A stretch of 64,000 bases of DNA. Source: Flagellimonas sp947499585 (lineage in GTDB: Bacteria > Bacteroidota > Bacteroidia > Flavobacteriales > Flavobacteriaceae). The stretch covers positions 620,001 through 684,000 of the forward strand of contig NZ_CP138995.1 in NCBI RefSeq assembly GCF_044596045.1, read 5' to 3'. The notes under the pieces were generated by a model. The model saw nothing but the letters and a program-made list of their open reading frames with translations, was not told the DNA's origin and did no database searches. Shown here in pieces: positions 54,865 through 63,614 of the stretch (its first letter is position 1; every line of letters starts with the position of its first letter). Made by a program: the position numbers and the translations under genes.

Positions 54865-57048
54865 TCACTTTTTTTTACCAATCAACGAAAAATCTAAATG
54901 TCGTTTGATTAAATCTGTGTTTTTTACCATCACCATTACCTCATCTCCCAATTGATACATTCGTTTGGTGCGTTCTCCAATAATTGCAAATTGTCTGTCA
55001 TCAAACACGTAATAATCATCTTTTATATCCCGTATACGCACCATTCCCTCACATTTATTTTCTACAATCTCTACGTAAATCCCCCATTCTGTGACTCCAG
55101 ATATTACTCCTATAAACTCACTGTCCTTATGGTCCTCCATGAACTTTATCTGCATATACTTAATAGAATCTCGCTCTGCGCTGGAGGCCAACAATTCCAT
55201 ACTTGATGAGTGCTTGCATTTTTCTTCATACAAGGCCTGCTTAGGTGGTTTTCCACCATCTAGATAATGTTGCAATAACCTATGCACCATCACATCTGGA
55301 TATCTTCTTATTGGTGATGTAAAATGACTATAATATTCAAAGCCCAATCCATAGTGACCAATATTCTCCGTAGTGTAAATAGCCTTGCTCATACTACGAA
55401 TCGTCAAAGTGTCTACCAAATTCTGTTCTTTCTTTCCTTTTACATCCTGTAATAACTGATTTAAAGAACTATTGATGCTCTTTTTATCCTTTAGGTTAAT
55501 ACTATGTCCAAATTTTGAAATGACCCCATTTAAAGCTATTAATTTATCTTCATCTGGCCGGTCATGAATACGATATACAAAAGTCTTTTTTTGTTTCCCT
55601 ATAAATTCCGCTACTTTCTTATTTGCCAAGAGCATAAACTCTTCAATGAGTTTATTGGCATCTTTTGCTTCTTTAAAATAAACACCTTCCGGTTCGTTAT
55701 TTTCAGTAAGGTTAAATCTAACTTCTATCTTATCAAAAGAAATAGCGCCATCATCCATGCGTTTTTTACGCATAATTTTAGCAAGCCTATTAAAAGTCAG
55801 TGTTGCTTCAACCACATCCTTAGAAACTTGATAACTACCTTCCCTAATTGAAATATCTTCTGGTATAGTCGCTTGTTCTGTTTCTATTATATGCTGCGCC
55901 TCTTCATATGCAAAACGTTCATTAGAATTAATTACAGTTCTTCCAAACCATTGGTTAAGTAAATTGGACTTTTCATCCATTTCAAAAATTGCAGAGAACG
56001 TATATTTTTCCTCATTCGGTCTCAAAGAGCATGCATTATTAGACAAAACTTCTGGAAGCATAGGAACAACCCTATCAACTAAATAGACAGAAGTAGCCCT
56101 TTCATAAGCTTCATCTTCTAAAATCGTATTTGGTTGTAAATAATGAGATACATCTGCAATATGAATTCCTATTTCAAAATTTCCGTTTTCCAATTTTTGA
56201 AAGGAAAGTGCATCATCAAAATCCTTGGCATCTTTTGGATCAATAGTAAAGGTGAGTACATCTCTCATGTCCCTCCTTTTAGAAATTTCAGATTCTTTTA
56301 TTGAAGTATCTAAAGTTTGGGCAAATTGCTCCACCTCATATGGAAATTCATAAGGCAATCCGTACTCAGCTAAAATGGAGTGGATTTCTGTATTATGCTC
56401 TCCTGGCTTTCCTAGTATTTGAGTAACTTCTCCATAAGGGGAATCAGCATCTTTTGGCCAATCTCCTAAATCAACTAAAACCTTATCCCCATCTTCTGCC
56501 TTATTAAGCTTCTCCATGGGAACAAATATGTCCTTATACATTCTTGAGTCTGACGGTCTTACAAAAGCAAAGGTTTTTTGTTTATCAACGATACCAACAT
56601 AAGAAGTTTTCCTACGTTCTAGAATTTTAGAAATCTCACCTTCTGGTTTCTTCCCATTACGTCTGGGTTTAAGAAAAACCTCTACACTATCACCATGTAA
56701 AGCTTTATTTAGGCGATTATAGGGAACAAAAATATCATCATCCAGTTCATCAACTAATATATATGCATTTCCACTTGAAGTTAAATCTACTTTTCCCGTA
56801 AAATACGTGTGTAAAGATGGTTTCTTTTTAAATTTTCCACGTTCCTCCTCTACGATTCTATCACTGGATTTAAGCTGCCCTAATCTTTTGATCAGTTCAT
56901 TTCTGTCTTGCGTATCTGTAATACCAAGACTAGCTGCAATTTGCTTATAATTAAAGCTTTTGGAGGGTTCTTTTTCTAATACTGTAAAAATGCCTTTTGT
57001 TATCTCATTCGTTCTTTGACTTCTTGTCCTCTTCTTTTTCTTTGACAT
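54865..57048 (-). CDS. rnr: Ribonuclease R
   Basis: A 727-residue 3'-5' exoribonuclease. It has N-terminal winged-helix and cold-shock domains (EPSKSFNYKQIAASLGI), then the RNB domain with catalytic aspartates in TIDPKDAKDFDDALS near residue 270, IHIADVSHYLQ, YLVDRVVPMLPEVLSNNACSL and IGHYGLGFEYYSHFTSPIRRYPDV, and a C-terminal S1 domain (FIGVISGVTEWGIYVEI). It degrades structured RNA. It is divergent from rpiB across the long AT-rich gap. Confidence 0.96.
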   Translation of the reverse strand: MSKKKKRTRSQRTNEITKGIFTVLEKEPSKSFNYKQIAASLGITDTQDRNELIKRLGQLKSSDRIVEEERGKFKKKPSLHTYFTGKVDLTSSGNAYILVDELDDDIFVPYNRLNKALHGDSVEVFLKPRRNGKKPEGEISKILERRKTSYVGIVDKQKTFAFVRPSDSRMYKDIFVPMEKLNKAEDGDKVLVDLGDWPKDADSPYGEVTQILGKPGEHNTEIHSILAEYGLPYEFPYEVEQFAQTLDTSIKESEISKRRDMRDVLTFTIDPKDAKDFDDALSFQKLENGNFEIGIHIADVSHYLQPNTILEDEAYERATSVYLVDRVVPMLPEVLSNNACSLRPNEEKYTFSAIFEMDEKSNLLNQWFGRTVINSNERFAYEEAQHIIETEQATIPEDISIREGSYQVSKDVVEATLTFNRLAKIMRKKRMDDGAISFDKIEVRFNLTENNEPEGVYFKEAKDANKLIEEFMLLANKKVAEFIGKQKKTFVYRIHDRPDEDKLIALNGVISKFGHSINLKDKKSINSSLNQLLQDVKGKKEQNLVDTLTIRSMSKAIYTTENIGHYGLGFEYYSHFTSPIRRYPDVMVHRLLQHYLDGGKPPKQALYEEKCKHSSSMELLASSAERDSIKYMQIKFMEDHKDSEFIGVISGVTEWGIYVEIVENKCEGMVRIRDIKDDYYVFDDRQFAIIGERTKRMYQLGDEVMVMVKNTDLIKRHLDFSLIGKKK

Positions 57049-57632
57049 TTATATTTTTAATTTTTGGAAAATTACAAATTATAATCCTTGACAACAGAAG
57101 TAACATAAAACTAATCCAAAACCAGAAGTAGTTTTATTAACATTATTAAATAATATTGTTTTTACTTTTTTAATTTAATATAAAAATGGTGATGATAATT
57201 GTTTGTTGAAATGTGCAATAAATTATTTGAGAAAAAGTTGCTTTGAACAAATAAATGTTTTTGTTCACAATTTATAAATTAGAGATAAAATTAAAAATCA
57301 AGGGTTTAGATTTCTTATAAACGATATTTAATAAGTGTTTTCAACATGAAATTATTGAAAATTAAATATTGATTTAATGTTAACTAATAGGATTTAATGT
57401 TTCTTACGTGTTGATTAATTTTTAATTGAATATAGATGGATGATTGAATAATAATGACTATTGGAATTATTTTAATGAACCACAAAACTTATTTTTAGTA
57501 AAAGAATAAACAAAACCAGTGGTTTTACAAATAGCTGATATATAGTAAGATGTAAAGATTCAGTGATTTTTATCAACATACCTCCATTAAAAGAATTGTA
57601 CCTTTGTATAGCACCAAGTTAAAACAATAACG
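57049..57632. other. 584-bp AT-rich intergenic region between rnr and rpiB
   Basis: The longest gap in the window, close to four-fifths A+T by eye. It holds no open frame worth calling and no tRNA-like fold. It contains TTATCAACA (57570-57578) and TTGTTCACA (57261-57269), each one mismatch from the DnaA box TTATnCACA/TTATCCACA, and the rpiB -7 box TACCTTTG at 57599-57606. Many short A/T runs could bend. It may hold two divergent promoters only, or be an origin-like or nucleoid-protein-binding stretch. Confidence 0.6.
57599..57606 (+). promoter_or_regulatory. -7 box TACCTTTG of rpiB
   Basis: An exact TAnnTTTG match 26 bp upstream of the rpiB ATG; no TTTG at the 19-bp spacing. Confidence 0.45.
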
Positions 57633-58064
57633 ATGAAAATAGCAATAGGAAATGACCACGCCGGCACAGATTATAAATTAGCTATTATTGGTCTATTAAA
57701 ATCTAAAGGTATTGAAGTTATTAATTATGGTACAGATGGTACCGACAGCGTTGACTATCCTGATTTTGCACATCCAGTTGCAACAGATGTGGAGGAGGGA
57801 AAGGTAGATATGGGAATCGTAATTTGCGGAAGTGGAAATGGGGCAAGTATGACCATTAACAAACACCAAAAAGTAAGGGGGGCCCTATGTTGGACCAAAG
57901 AGATAACAGCACTGGCAAGAGAGCATAATGATGCTAATATTTTAAGCCTTCCCGCACGTTTTGTTGCCTTACAACAAGCCTTGGAAATGGTTGAAACTTT
58001 TTTAGAAACAAAATTTGAAGGGGGCCGACACGAAAGAAGAGTTGAAAAAATAGCCTGTAGATAA
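57633..58064 (+). CDS. rpiB: Ribose-5-phosphate isomerase B
   Basis: A 143-residue RpiB/LacA-type isomerase. N-terminal MKIAIGNDHAGTDYKLAI and VDYPDFAHPVATDVEEGKVDMGIVICGSGNGASMTINKH are the family signature, with the catalytic cysteine in VICGSG at about residue 66. It interconverts ribose 5-phosphate and ribulose 5-phosphate. The cation diffusion facilitator gene follows 15 bp later, so the two are probably co-transcribed. Confidence 0.95.
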   Translation: MKIAIGNDHAGTDYKLAIIGLLKSKGIEVINYGTDGTDSVDYPDFAHPVATDVEEGKVDMGIVICGSGNGASMTINKHQKVRGALCWTKEITALAREHNDANILSLPARFVALQQALEMVETFLETKFEGGRHERRVEKIACR

Positions 58065-58079
58065 GACAAACCAAAACAC

Positions 58080-58994
58080 ATGGGGCACCACCACCATGGT
58101 CACGCACATTCACATGATAATATTAAGGGAAGAAATCTATTAATTTCCATTCTTCTTAATATAGCCATTACTGTATCTCAAGTAATCGGCGGTATTATCT
58201 CTGGGAGTCTGGCATTGCTATCAGATGCACTTCATAATTTTAGTGATGTACTTTCTTTGATTATAAGCTATATAGCAACCATTCTAGGAAAAAGGAAAGC
58301 TTCAAGCCTTAAAACATTTGGCTATAAAAGAGCAGAAATCATGGCAGCATTTGTAAATGCTGCAACACTGGTAGTAGTAGCTATAATATTGATGATTGAA
58401 GCTACAGAACGTTTAATGGAACCAAAAGAGATAGCATCTAATTTGGTTATTTGGTTATCACTGGTTGGTATTTTGGCCAACGGTTTTAGTGTACTGTTAT
58501 TAAAAAAGAATGCCAAGGAAAACATGAATATGAAGTCTGCATATCTACATTTATTAACAGATATGATGGCATCTGTTGCCGTGCTTATAGGAGGTCTTTT
58601 AATGAAGTTTTTTCAGGTGTACTGGGTAGATGCCGTTTTGACCATGGCCATTGGAGTTTATCTTATCTATATGGGGTACGACCTATTAAAAGAATCTACA
58701 AAAGTGTTGATGTTGTTCACTCCAAAAAGTGTTGATATTAAAGAAATTGTTGAATCTATTTGTACCATAGAGCCAATTAAAAACGTGCACCATGTTCATA
58801 TCTGGCAGCTTAATGAAGAAGAAATACATTTAGAAGCTCATGTTGATTTTAAGAAAGACATTAAACTATCTGAGTTTGATGAGATTTTGGAAAAAATAGA
58901 GGAGCATGTATACTATAAACACGGAATCAACCATGTTAACATTCAGCCAGAGTTTGATAAATGTGATTCTAAAAATGTAATAGTACAAGATTGA
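58080..58994 (+). CDS. Cation diffusion facilitator (ZitB/CzcD-like zinc exporter)
   Basis: A 304-residue CDF transporter with a histidine-rich N-terminus (GHHHHGHAHSHD), six membrane helices (about residues 20-200) and a cytoplasmic C-terminal domain (HHVHIWQLNEEEIHLEAHVD). The metal site is seen as SDALHNFSD in helix 2 and HLLTDMMAS in helix 5. It is expected to export Zn2+ or a similar divalent ion against proton flow. Its TGA overlaps the ATG of the next gene by one base. Confidence 0.92.
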   Translation: MGHHHHGHAHSHDNIKGRNLLISILLNIAITVSQVIGGIISGSLALLSDALHNFSDVLSLIISYIATILGKRKASSLKTFGYKRAEIMAAFVNAATLVVVAIILMIEATERLMEPKEIASNLVIWLSLVGILANGFSVLLLKKNAKENMNMKSAYLHLLTDMMASVAVLIGGLLMKFFQVYWVDAVLTMAIGVYLIYMGYDLLKESTKVLMLFTPKSVDIKEIVESICTIEPIKNVHHVHIWQLNEEEIHLEAHVDFKKDIKLSEFDEILEKIEEHVYYKHGINHVNIQPEFDKCDSKNVIVQD

Positions 58995-59434
58995 TGAAGG
59001 TTATTGTAAAAACATTTGGAGAACTCTCAAATACAGAACTGTACCAGCTAATGAGATTGAGAAGTGAGGTTTTTGTCGTAGAACAGGATTGTATTTATCA
59101 AGACTTGGACAACAAAGACCAAAAAGCGCTTCATGTATTAGGAGTAAAAAACCAAAATGTGGTTGCCTATACCCGTGTTTTTATGCCAGGTGATTATTTT
59201 AAAAACACAAGCATTGGCAGGGTGGTGGTGGAAAAAGAAGAGCGAAAGTTTGGGTATGGAAAGGTTATAATGGAGGCTTCGTTAGAAGAAATAAAAAAAA
59301 GGTTTCCTGAAAGCTCAATTGAGCTTTCAGCGCAAACATATCTAATAAAGTTTTATAATGATTTAGGCTTTAAAACCACTGGCGAGGAATATCTGGAAGA
59401 CGGGATTCCGCATATAAGAATGATCAAAAAGTAA
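58994..59434 (+). CDS. ElaA-type GNAT acetyltransferase
   Basis: A 146-residue GNAT protein with the ElaA plan: FGELSNTELYQLMRLRSEVFVVEQDCIYQDLDNKDQ near the N-terminus, then TSIGRVVVEKEERKFGYGKVIMEA with the acetyl-CoA loop, and a C-terminal IELSAQTYLIKFYNDLGF. The substrate is unknown. The start ATG overlaps the stop of the transporter gene (TGATG), a coupled pair; TTG 58991 is an alternative. Confidence 0.87.
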   Translation: MKVIVKTFGELSNTELYQLMRLRSEVFVVEQDCIYQDLDNKDQKALHVLGVKNQNVVAYTRVFMPGDYFKNTSIGRVVVEKEERKFGYGKVIMEASLEEIKKRFPESSIELSAQTYLIKFYNDLGFKTTGEEYLEDGIPHIRMIKK

Positions 59435-59436
59435 AG

Positions 59437-60045
59437 TTAAACCAATTTTTTGGCCACCCCTATTTGAATCAGAAAATCTAGCTTTAAAATTAGATTCACA
59501 GGTTTTTCTGCCTTGTTTTTTCTTGAGAAAAACAGATACCCTTCATTTTTTACATCAAGCGCTTTCAACTCTAGTTTTCCATGAAAACCTTCATTGGTTG
59601 CTGCTATTTCTTTCAAACCTTCTTTTGACAACTCACGGCTTTCCAAATAAGCAAGTAGCTTTTTCCTGTTTACAAAAGTGATACTACAAGAAGTAAACGT
59701 GTTTTCTTCATCCGCATAGATACTAGTGACCAAGGCATAAAAATCCGTTTTCTTTTTTGAATCAAATAGCCAACCTTGTCTTTGAATGCCATTTTTTTCA
59801 TAGAAAAGCTCAAACGCAAAAGTTGGAAGACTATCGTTAATATAATCTAACTGAGCTTTTTCATCCACATAAAACACGGCATCCACTAATGTACTGGTGA
59901 GGATGAGGTCTACCCCTTTTCTTTGCTCCTCGAGACTGGAAATCCTTTTAAAACAATATTGCTTTAAATGTCTCTTGTAGTATTTGTCCAGTAATTTAGA
60001 TAATTGTTTTTCCTTTTTTAAGTCAGATTTAAAACTACTTTTCAA
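59437..60045 (-). CDS. Putative restriction endonuclease (unrecognised, PD-(D/E)xK-like)
   Basis: A 202-residue soluble protein that I do not recognise by family. Residues 41-63 read QRKGVDLILTS...VFYVDEKAQ, which gives a possible D46 ... D61-x-K63 nuclease triad (PD-(D/E)xK layout: acidic residue, strand, then D/E-x-K). It overlaps the cytosine methyltransferase gene by 11 bp on the same strand and starts with TTG 60045; upstream in-frame TAA leaves no other start. Small genes coupled to a C5 methyltransferase are commonly its cognate endonuclease. Its role is inferred from that position and the motif. Confidence 0.6.
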   Translation of the reverse strand: MKSSFKSDLKKEKQLSKLLDKYYKRHLKQYCFKRISSLEEQRKGVDLILTSTLVDAVFYVDEKAQLDYINDSLPTFAFELFYEKNGIQRQGWLFDSKKKTDFYALVTSIYADEENTFTSCSITFVNRKKLLAYLESRELSKEGLKEIAATNEGFHGKLELKALDVKNEGYLFFSRKNKAEKPVNLILKLDFLIQIGVAKKLV

Positions 60046-61270
60046 CCTCTTTTATTTTCTGAAACAAAACAGCTCCAATTTTCTTAACAACACCTACCAC
60101 AAGGGCATTTCCCATAAAAAAAGCTCTCTTTGTGTCTGAGATTCCTTCTAATTTGGTGTGATTATCCGGAAACATGTTAAGCCTTTCCAATTCTAAAGGA
60201 GACAATCTTCTAAGGCCTCTTCTAGTTGGGATTACATGTTTAAATCTGGAAGGGGATTTACCCCCTTCGCCTGTTATTATTGTTCTTGAAGGTTGATTAA
60301 GGGCATCAGGAAAAACCATGCTGCCCTCACTATAATTATATTCAAAACCAGCTTTGGTTTTACGAACTTCTTTCTTACTCCCTTTTAAATATTCCCATTT
60401 AGGCAAGTCAGCATCAGAAATGAAAAGGTCCTCACTTGCGGAACCATTTTCCAAAACATCAGAAAGAACAGTGCAATCTTCATCATAAGAAGGGTTTGTT
60501 TTTAATGTGGATACGGTACCATCAATACAAACGCCTGAATTTAAAAACGGAGAAAGACCTTTATCGGGGTTAAAAGCGTTGGATAAGGACACCAAATCTT
60601 CCTCTATGAAAAAAGAATCCATGTTTTGTGCGGTGCTTTGCGTTGGAAAAGCGCTAGAGATAACACCATGCTCAAGCAGCCATTCTTTAGGAGTAGAAAC
60701 CTTAAATTTTTTATAGAGCGCTGTAGATTTATGATACCCCAAGAAAAACACTCTTCTCCTGCGCTGTGGCATACCATAATCTGCAGCATTGATTACCCGC
60801 CACTCCACTGCATAACCCAAATCATTTAAACTTCTTAGCATTACTGCAAAATCTCGACCCCTTTGATTCGAAGGAGACTTTAGAAGACGATCAACGTTTT
60901 CCAAAAAAAGGTATTTGGGCTTTACCTTTTTTTCTGAAAGGATACGATGAATGGACCACCAGAGCACTCCCTTTTTTCCAATAAGTCCTTTAGAATTTTT
61001 AAGCGTGGTGGCCACGGAATAATCCTGGCATGGAAAACCTCCCACTAAAATATCATGATCAGGGACCTCAGAAGTAGGCACCTCTTCAATATTGATGTTG
61101 GAATGGTTTTTAGGCCCAAATTTAGCTTCATAAACCAAAGAAGCATGTTGTGCTTTTGTAGAAGGCTCCCATTGATTGCTCCAAACCACAGTGTAGTGGC
61201 CAGAGTTTTCTAAACCTAATCGAAACCCGCCCACACCAGCAAAAAGTTCGCAAACCTTTAGTTGTTGCAT
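60035..61270 (-). CDS. DNA (cytosine-5-)-methyltransferase
   Basis: A 411-residue C5 methyltransferase with the motifs in order: I (CELFAGVGGFRLGLE, residues about 7-21), IV with the catalytic cysteine C81 (GGFPCQDYS), VI (FLENVDRLL, E124), VIII (MPQRRRRVFFLG, about 168-178), and IX/X at the end (FMGNALVVGVVKKIG). The variable target-recognition region lies at about 190-330, so the target site cannot be read. A following gene overlaps it by 11 bp and may be the matching endonuclease. TTG 61276 is an alternative start. Confidence 0.92.
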   Translation of the reverse strand: MQQLKVCELFAGVGGFRLGLENSGHYTVVWSNQWEPSTKAQHASLVYEAKFGPKNHSNINIEEVPTSEVPDHDILVGGFPCQDYSVATTLKNSKGLIGKKGVLWWSIHRILSEKKVKPKYLFLENVDRLLKSPSNQRGRDFAVMLRSLNDLGYAVEWRVINAADYGMPQRRRRVFFLGYHKSTALYKKFKVSTPKEWLLEHGVISSAFPTQSTAQNMDSFFIEEDLVSLSNAFNPDKGLSPFLNSGVCIDGTVSTLKTNPSYDEDCTVLSDVLENGSASEDLFISDADLPKWEYLKGSKKEVRKTKAGFEYNYSEGSMVFPDALNQPSRTIITGEGGKSPSRFKHVIPTRRGLRRLSPLELERLNMFPDNHTKLEGISDTKRAFFMGNALVVGVVKKIGAVLFQKIKEVEK

Positions 61271-61354
61271 GGTCAAAAATAAGATTTGTTTGTTGGGATG
61301 TCAAGATAAACCTATTTCGGTTGTGATCAACTAATTAAATTGTCTTGAATATAC

Positions 61355-62443
61355 TTATTGTGGAACAAGGCAAGGGATAACATCCTTGGTAAAATAAGGC
61401 TCTTGATTAACCCAAAACATATAGTTTACCCGTAAAAAATTGTCTGCGAATGCATGTAACAAAGCCACAATGTTCTGACGAGAATTATCCCCCGTATCCT
61501 CACTTTCGTTATAATCCAAATCGGAGCCGGTTTTGCCAATATAGTTTCCATCTTGTATCGCGATTCCTATAGGAACGGTGTAACGCCCCTCATGCATTAA
61601 TGACAAAGCGTTGTTTAATTGCCCTTTTCTGGTCACCATTAAATCTGGCCCTCCTAATCCTACTCCAATTTCTTGCCCATATTTATAAAGACCCTTAAGA
61701 TAACCTTTGTCGTTCCAAGGCAGCCACTCCCCAGGCACAAAATTTGCATATATCATAGTGGTTGTAGAAGGGAAAGCTTTTTTTAAAGCAAGCATATTTT
61801 CTTTTAATCCGAGGATATATTCCTCTTCAGAAAAAGTAGGGTCTGTTTTTTTGCTAACCTCTATAGCTGTTTCTTGAAGATTAATACCCTCTATTTTTTG
61901 GTCAAACTCTTTTCCTAGAGCCTGCAGAAGTAAAGCAAAACGCTCCCGAACCTTTTTATTCCACCGTTTGGCAACCCAGCCGTCGGGGCTTCCTTCTTCA
62001 TCAAACTGTAATATAGTTCCCCCATCATATTCATTTGTAAGCAAATAACTAGGTGCGGCGTTGTAATTTGGGTTGAAAGTTGCGTCTTGTAATTGTATGA
62101 AAAGCTTTTTCCCGTATTGTTTTAAATAAGCAATGTCTTTTTCAATAACAGAAAAAGTGTATTGTCCTTTTTCAGGCTCTAAATCTTTCCAGGAGTACAT
62201 GATTTGTGCTCCTTTAAATTGGGGCACAACCAAAAGAGGATGATTTTTGATAGAGGCCCTATCTTTTGAAAAATAAACGAAATGTTTAATGCTGGTTTCT
62301 TCCTTGGGGCAGGGAGCATCCAAATACTTTTTATAAGCATCTTTATATTTTTCTGAAGGATTCCCCTGCTTTTGTGCACTTGTTGAAGCCCATAAAAGGA
62401 TGAATAAAATAAATAGAATACGGTTTGATGCTAATTTTCCCAT
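61355..62443 (-). CDS. Exported TIM-barrel-like protein, possible glycoside hydrolase
   Basis: A 362-residue protein with a signal peptide (ILFILFILLWASTSAQ). YSWKDLEPEKGQYTFSVIEKDIAYLKQYGKKLFIQLQD follows the W..LEP..G.Y.F start seen in GH5/GH42-type (beta/alpha)8 barrels, and GINLQETAIEV could hold the acid/base glutamate. GWVAKRWNKKVRERF and FWVNQEPYF are further conserved-looking blocks. No family is recognised with confidence, and the substrate is unknown. The frame is open further upstream, but ATG 62443 avoids a long overlap with the next gene and gives the signal peptide. Confidence 0.65.
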   Translation of the reverse strand: MGKLASNRILFILFILLWASTSAQKQGNPSEKYKDAYKKYLDAPCPKEETSIKHFVYFSKDRASIKNHPLLVVPQFKGAQIMYSWKDLEPEKGQYTFSVIEKDIAYLKQYGKKLFIQLQDATFNPNYNAAPSYLLTNEYDGGTILQFDEEGSPDGWVAKRWNKKVRERFALLLQALGKEFDQKIEGINLQETAIEVSKKTDPTFSEEEYILGLKENMLALKKAFPSTTTMIYANFVPGEWLPWNDKGYLKGLYKYGQEIGVGLGGPDLMVTRKGQLNNALSLMHEGRYTVPIGIAIQDGNYIGKTGSDLDYNESEDTGDNSRQNIVALLHAFADNFLRVNYMFWVNQEPYFTKDVIPCLVPQ

Positions 62444-62468
62444 TTGGCAATTCCTGTTTTCGCTCTTT

Positions 62469-62966
62469 TCAATCCGATGTCGTCGAAGTTTGACCACAGA
62501 GTAGTTTCCAGCCATCTTGTCGTTTGATCATAAGCCCAGTTTCAACAAGAGTTACTTTACTGATTTGACCAGCAGTGTCCGTCATTACCGAATGCAGACG
62601 GCCAGTGTATGTTGCGAGTTCTTTATTTAAGGCGGTAATTCTTAATGTGTCCCAGCGGTTATCTATAGATTGATATAATGGTGCATTTTGATTGAGTATC
62701 GCAACCACAGAATCGTAAGAAATAGATGTTGAGTATCCGGGTGGCGTCCAGAAGAACTCTTTGGAGTTATCAAGGTATTTAAATTCAGCAGTAAGCCCAG
62801 AAACTCGAATATCGTTATAGTAATTGCTTAATGTTTCGCGCACATTGTTACCAACCTCAATTTTCTCATCCATTGTCATCGTCTTGGATTGCTCACAGGA
62901 AAATGCTGTAACCAAAAAGAAAATCACCAATATATTTATGAGGTATCTCAAATTGTTTTTGTTCAA
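62469..62966 (-). CDS. NTF2-like / SnoaL-like lipoprotein
   Basis: A 165-residue protein with a lipoprotein signal (INILVIFFLVTAFSC) and an NTF2-like cone fold: NVRETLSNYYNDIRVSGLTAEFKYLDNSKEFFW, then SVVAILNQNAPLYQSIDNRWDTL and a C-terminal VTLVETGLMIKRQDGWKLLCGQ. Such folds bind small ligands or act as simple enzymes. TTG 62966 must start it, since the codon before is TAG. The gene downstream on the same strand begins 25 bp later. Confidence 0.7.
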   Translation of the reverse strand: MNKNNLRYLINILVIFFLVTAFSCEQSKTMTMDEKIEVGNNVRETLSNYYNDIRVSGLTAEFKYLDNSKEFFWTPPGYSTSISYDSVVAILNQNAPLYQSIDNRWDTLRITALNKELATYTGRLHSVMTDTAGQISKVTLVETGLMIKRQDGWKLLCGQTSTTSD

Positions 62967-63027
62967 CTATTAGTATAAAAGCAGTAACGAAAAACTCAGC
63001 AATAGCCTCGTTAGATGATATGCCGAA

Positions 63028-63069
63028 TAAAAAGCAATGGCAGTTTGGCAAACATCCAAAACCGCCATT
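63028..63069 (-). terminator. Terminator of the cupin/AzoR operon
   Basis: On the minus strand AATGGC, then GTTT... and AAAC...GCCATT form an interrupted stem followed by GCTTTTTATT, 29 bp after the cupin stop codon. Confidence 0.6.
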
Positions 63070-63098
63070 ATTTTTTAAACATTACTGCTTCTGATGTT

Positions 63099-63614
63099 TT
63101 ACTCCCTTAAAGGTATCATATTTGAAGTGTCTACTGGAAAACTATCATATTTATTATAAAGTTTTAGATATTTTTCAGGGTCAATGGGAACCTCATTCAG
63201 GGTTTCGTTGAGACCTCTAAAAAAACCTTCACGTTTTTGGGATGGATTGAAAATCAACGTCAACTTTACGGTTTCATTTGAGTCATTTTTAAATCCATGG
63301 GAGGTAAATCTTGGGACATATACGACTGTTCCGGGGCCAGCTTGATATTCTTTATTACCAAGCTGTATTGTTAAAACCCCTTCGTTTACGATAAATGTTT
63401 CATCCATAAACCTGTGGTAATGTAGTTTTGCGCCAATACACATGGGAGGTAGAGAAATCTCGTAAACACCCAATTGGTCATTAGAGGCCTCACTGCTAAC
63501 CTTAAATGTTATTGAAATGGTGTTCAATTCTAGTTTTTCACCTTGGTCAGGTTTGATTATGACTGCATTATCCTCTATTTTGTCTTCAAAGTAATTTTCT
63601 TTATTTAATGTCAT
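63099..63614 (-). CDS. Cupin-domain protein
   Basis: A 171-residue single-domain cupin. The two motifs are visible: motif 1 GAKLHYHRFMDETFIVNEG (H, H, E, with the metal-type HxHx-E arrangement in reduced form) and motif 2 GPGTVVYVPRFTSHGFKN. It may bind a metal and a small aromatic or keto compound. It overlaps the upstream reductase gene by 14 bp, so the two probably work in one pathway, perhaps quinone or aromatic breakdown. Confidence 0.8.
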   Translation of the reverse strand: MTLNKENYFEDKIEDNAVIIKPDQGEKLELNTISITFKVSSEASNDQLGVYEISLPPMCIGAKLHYHRFMDETFIVNEGVLTIQLGNKEYQAGPGTVVYVPRFTSHGFKNDSNETVKLTLIFNPSQKREGFFRGLNETLNEVPIDPEKYLKLYNKYDSFPVDTSNMIPLRE

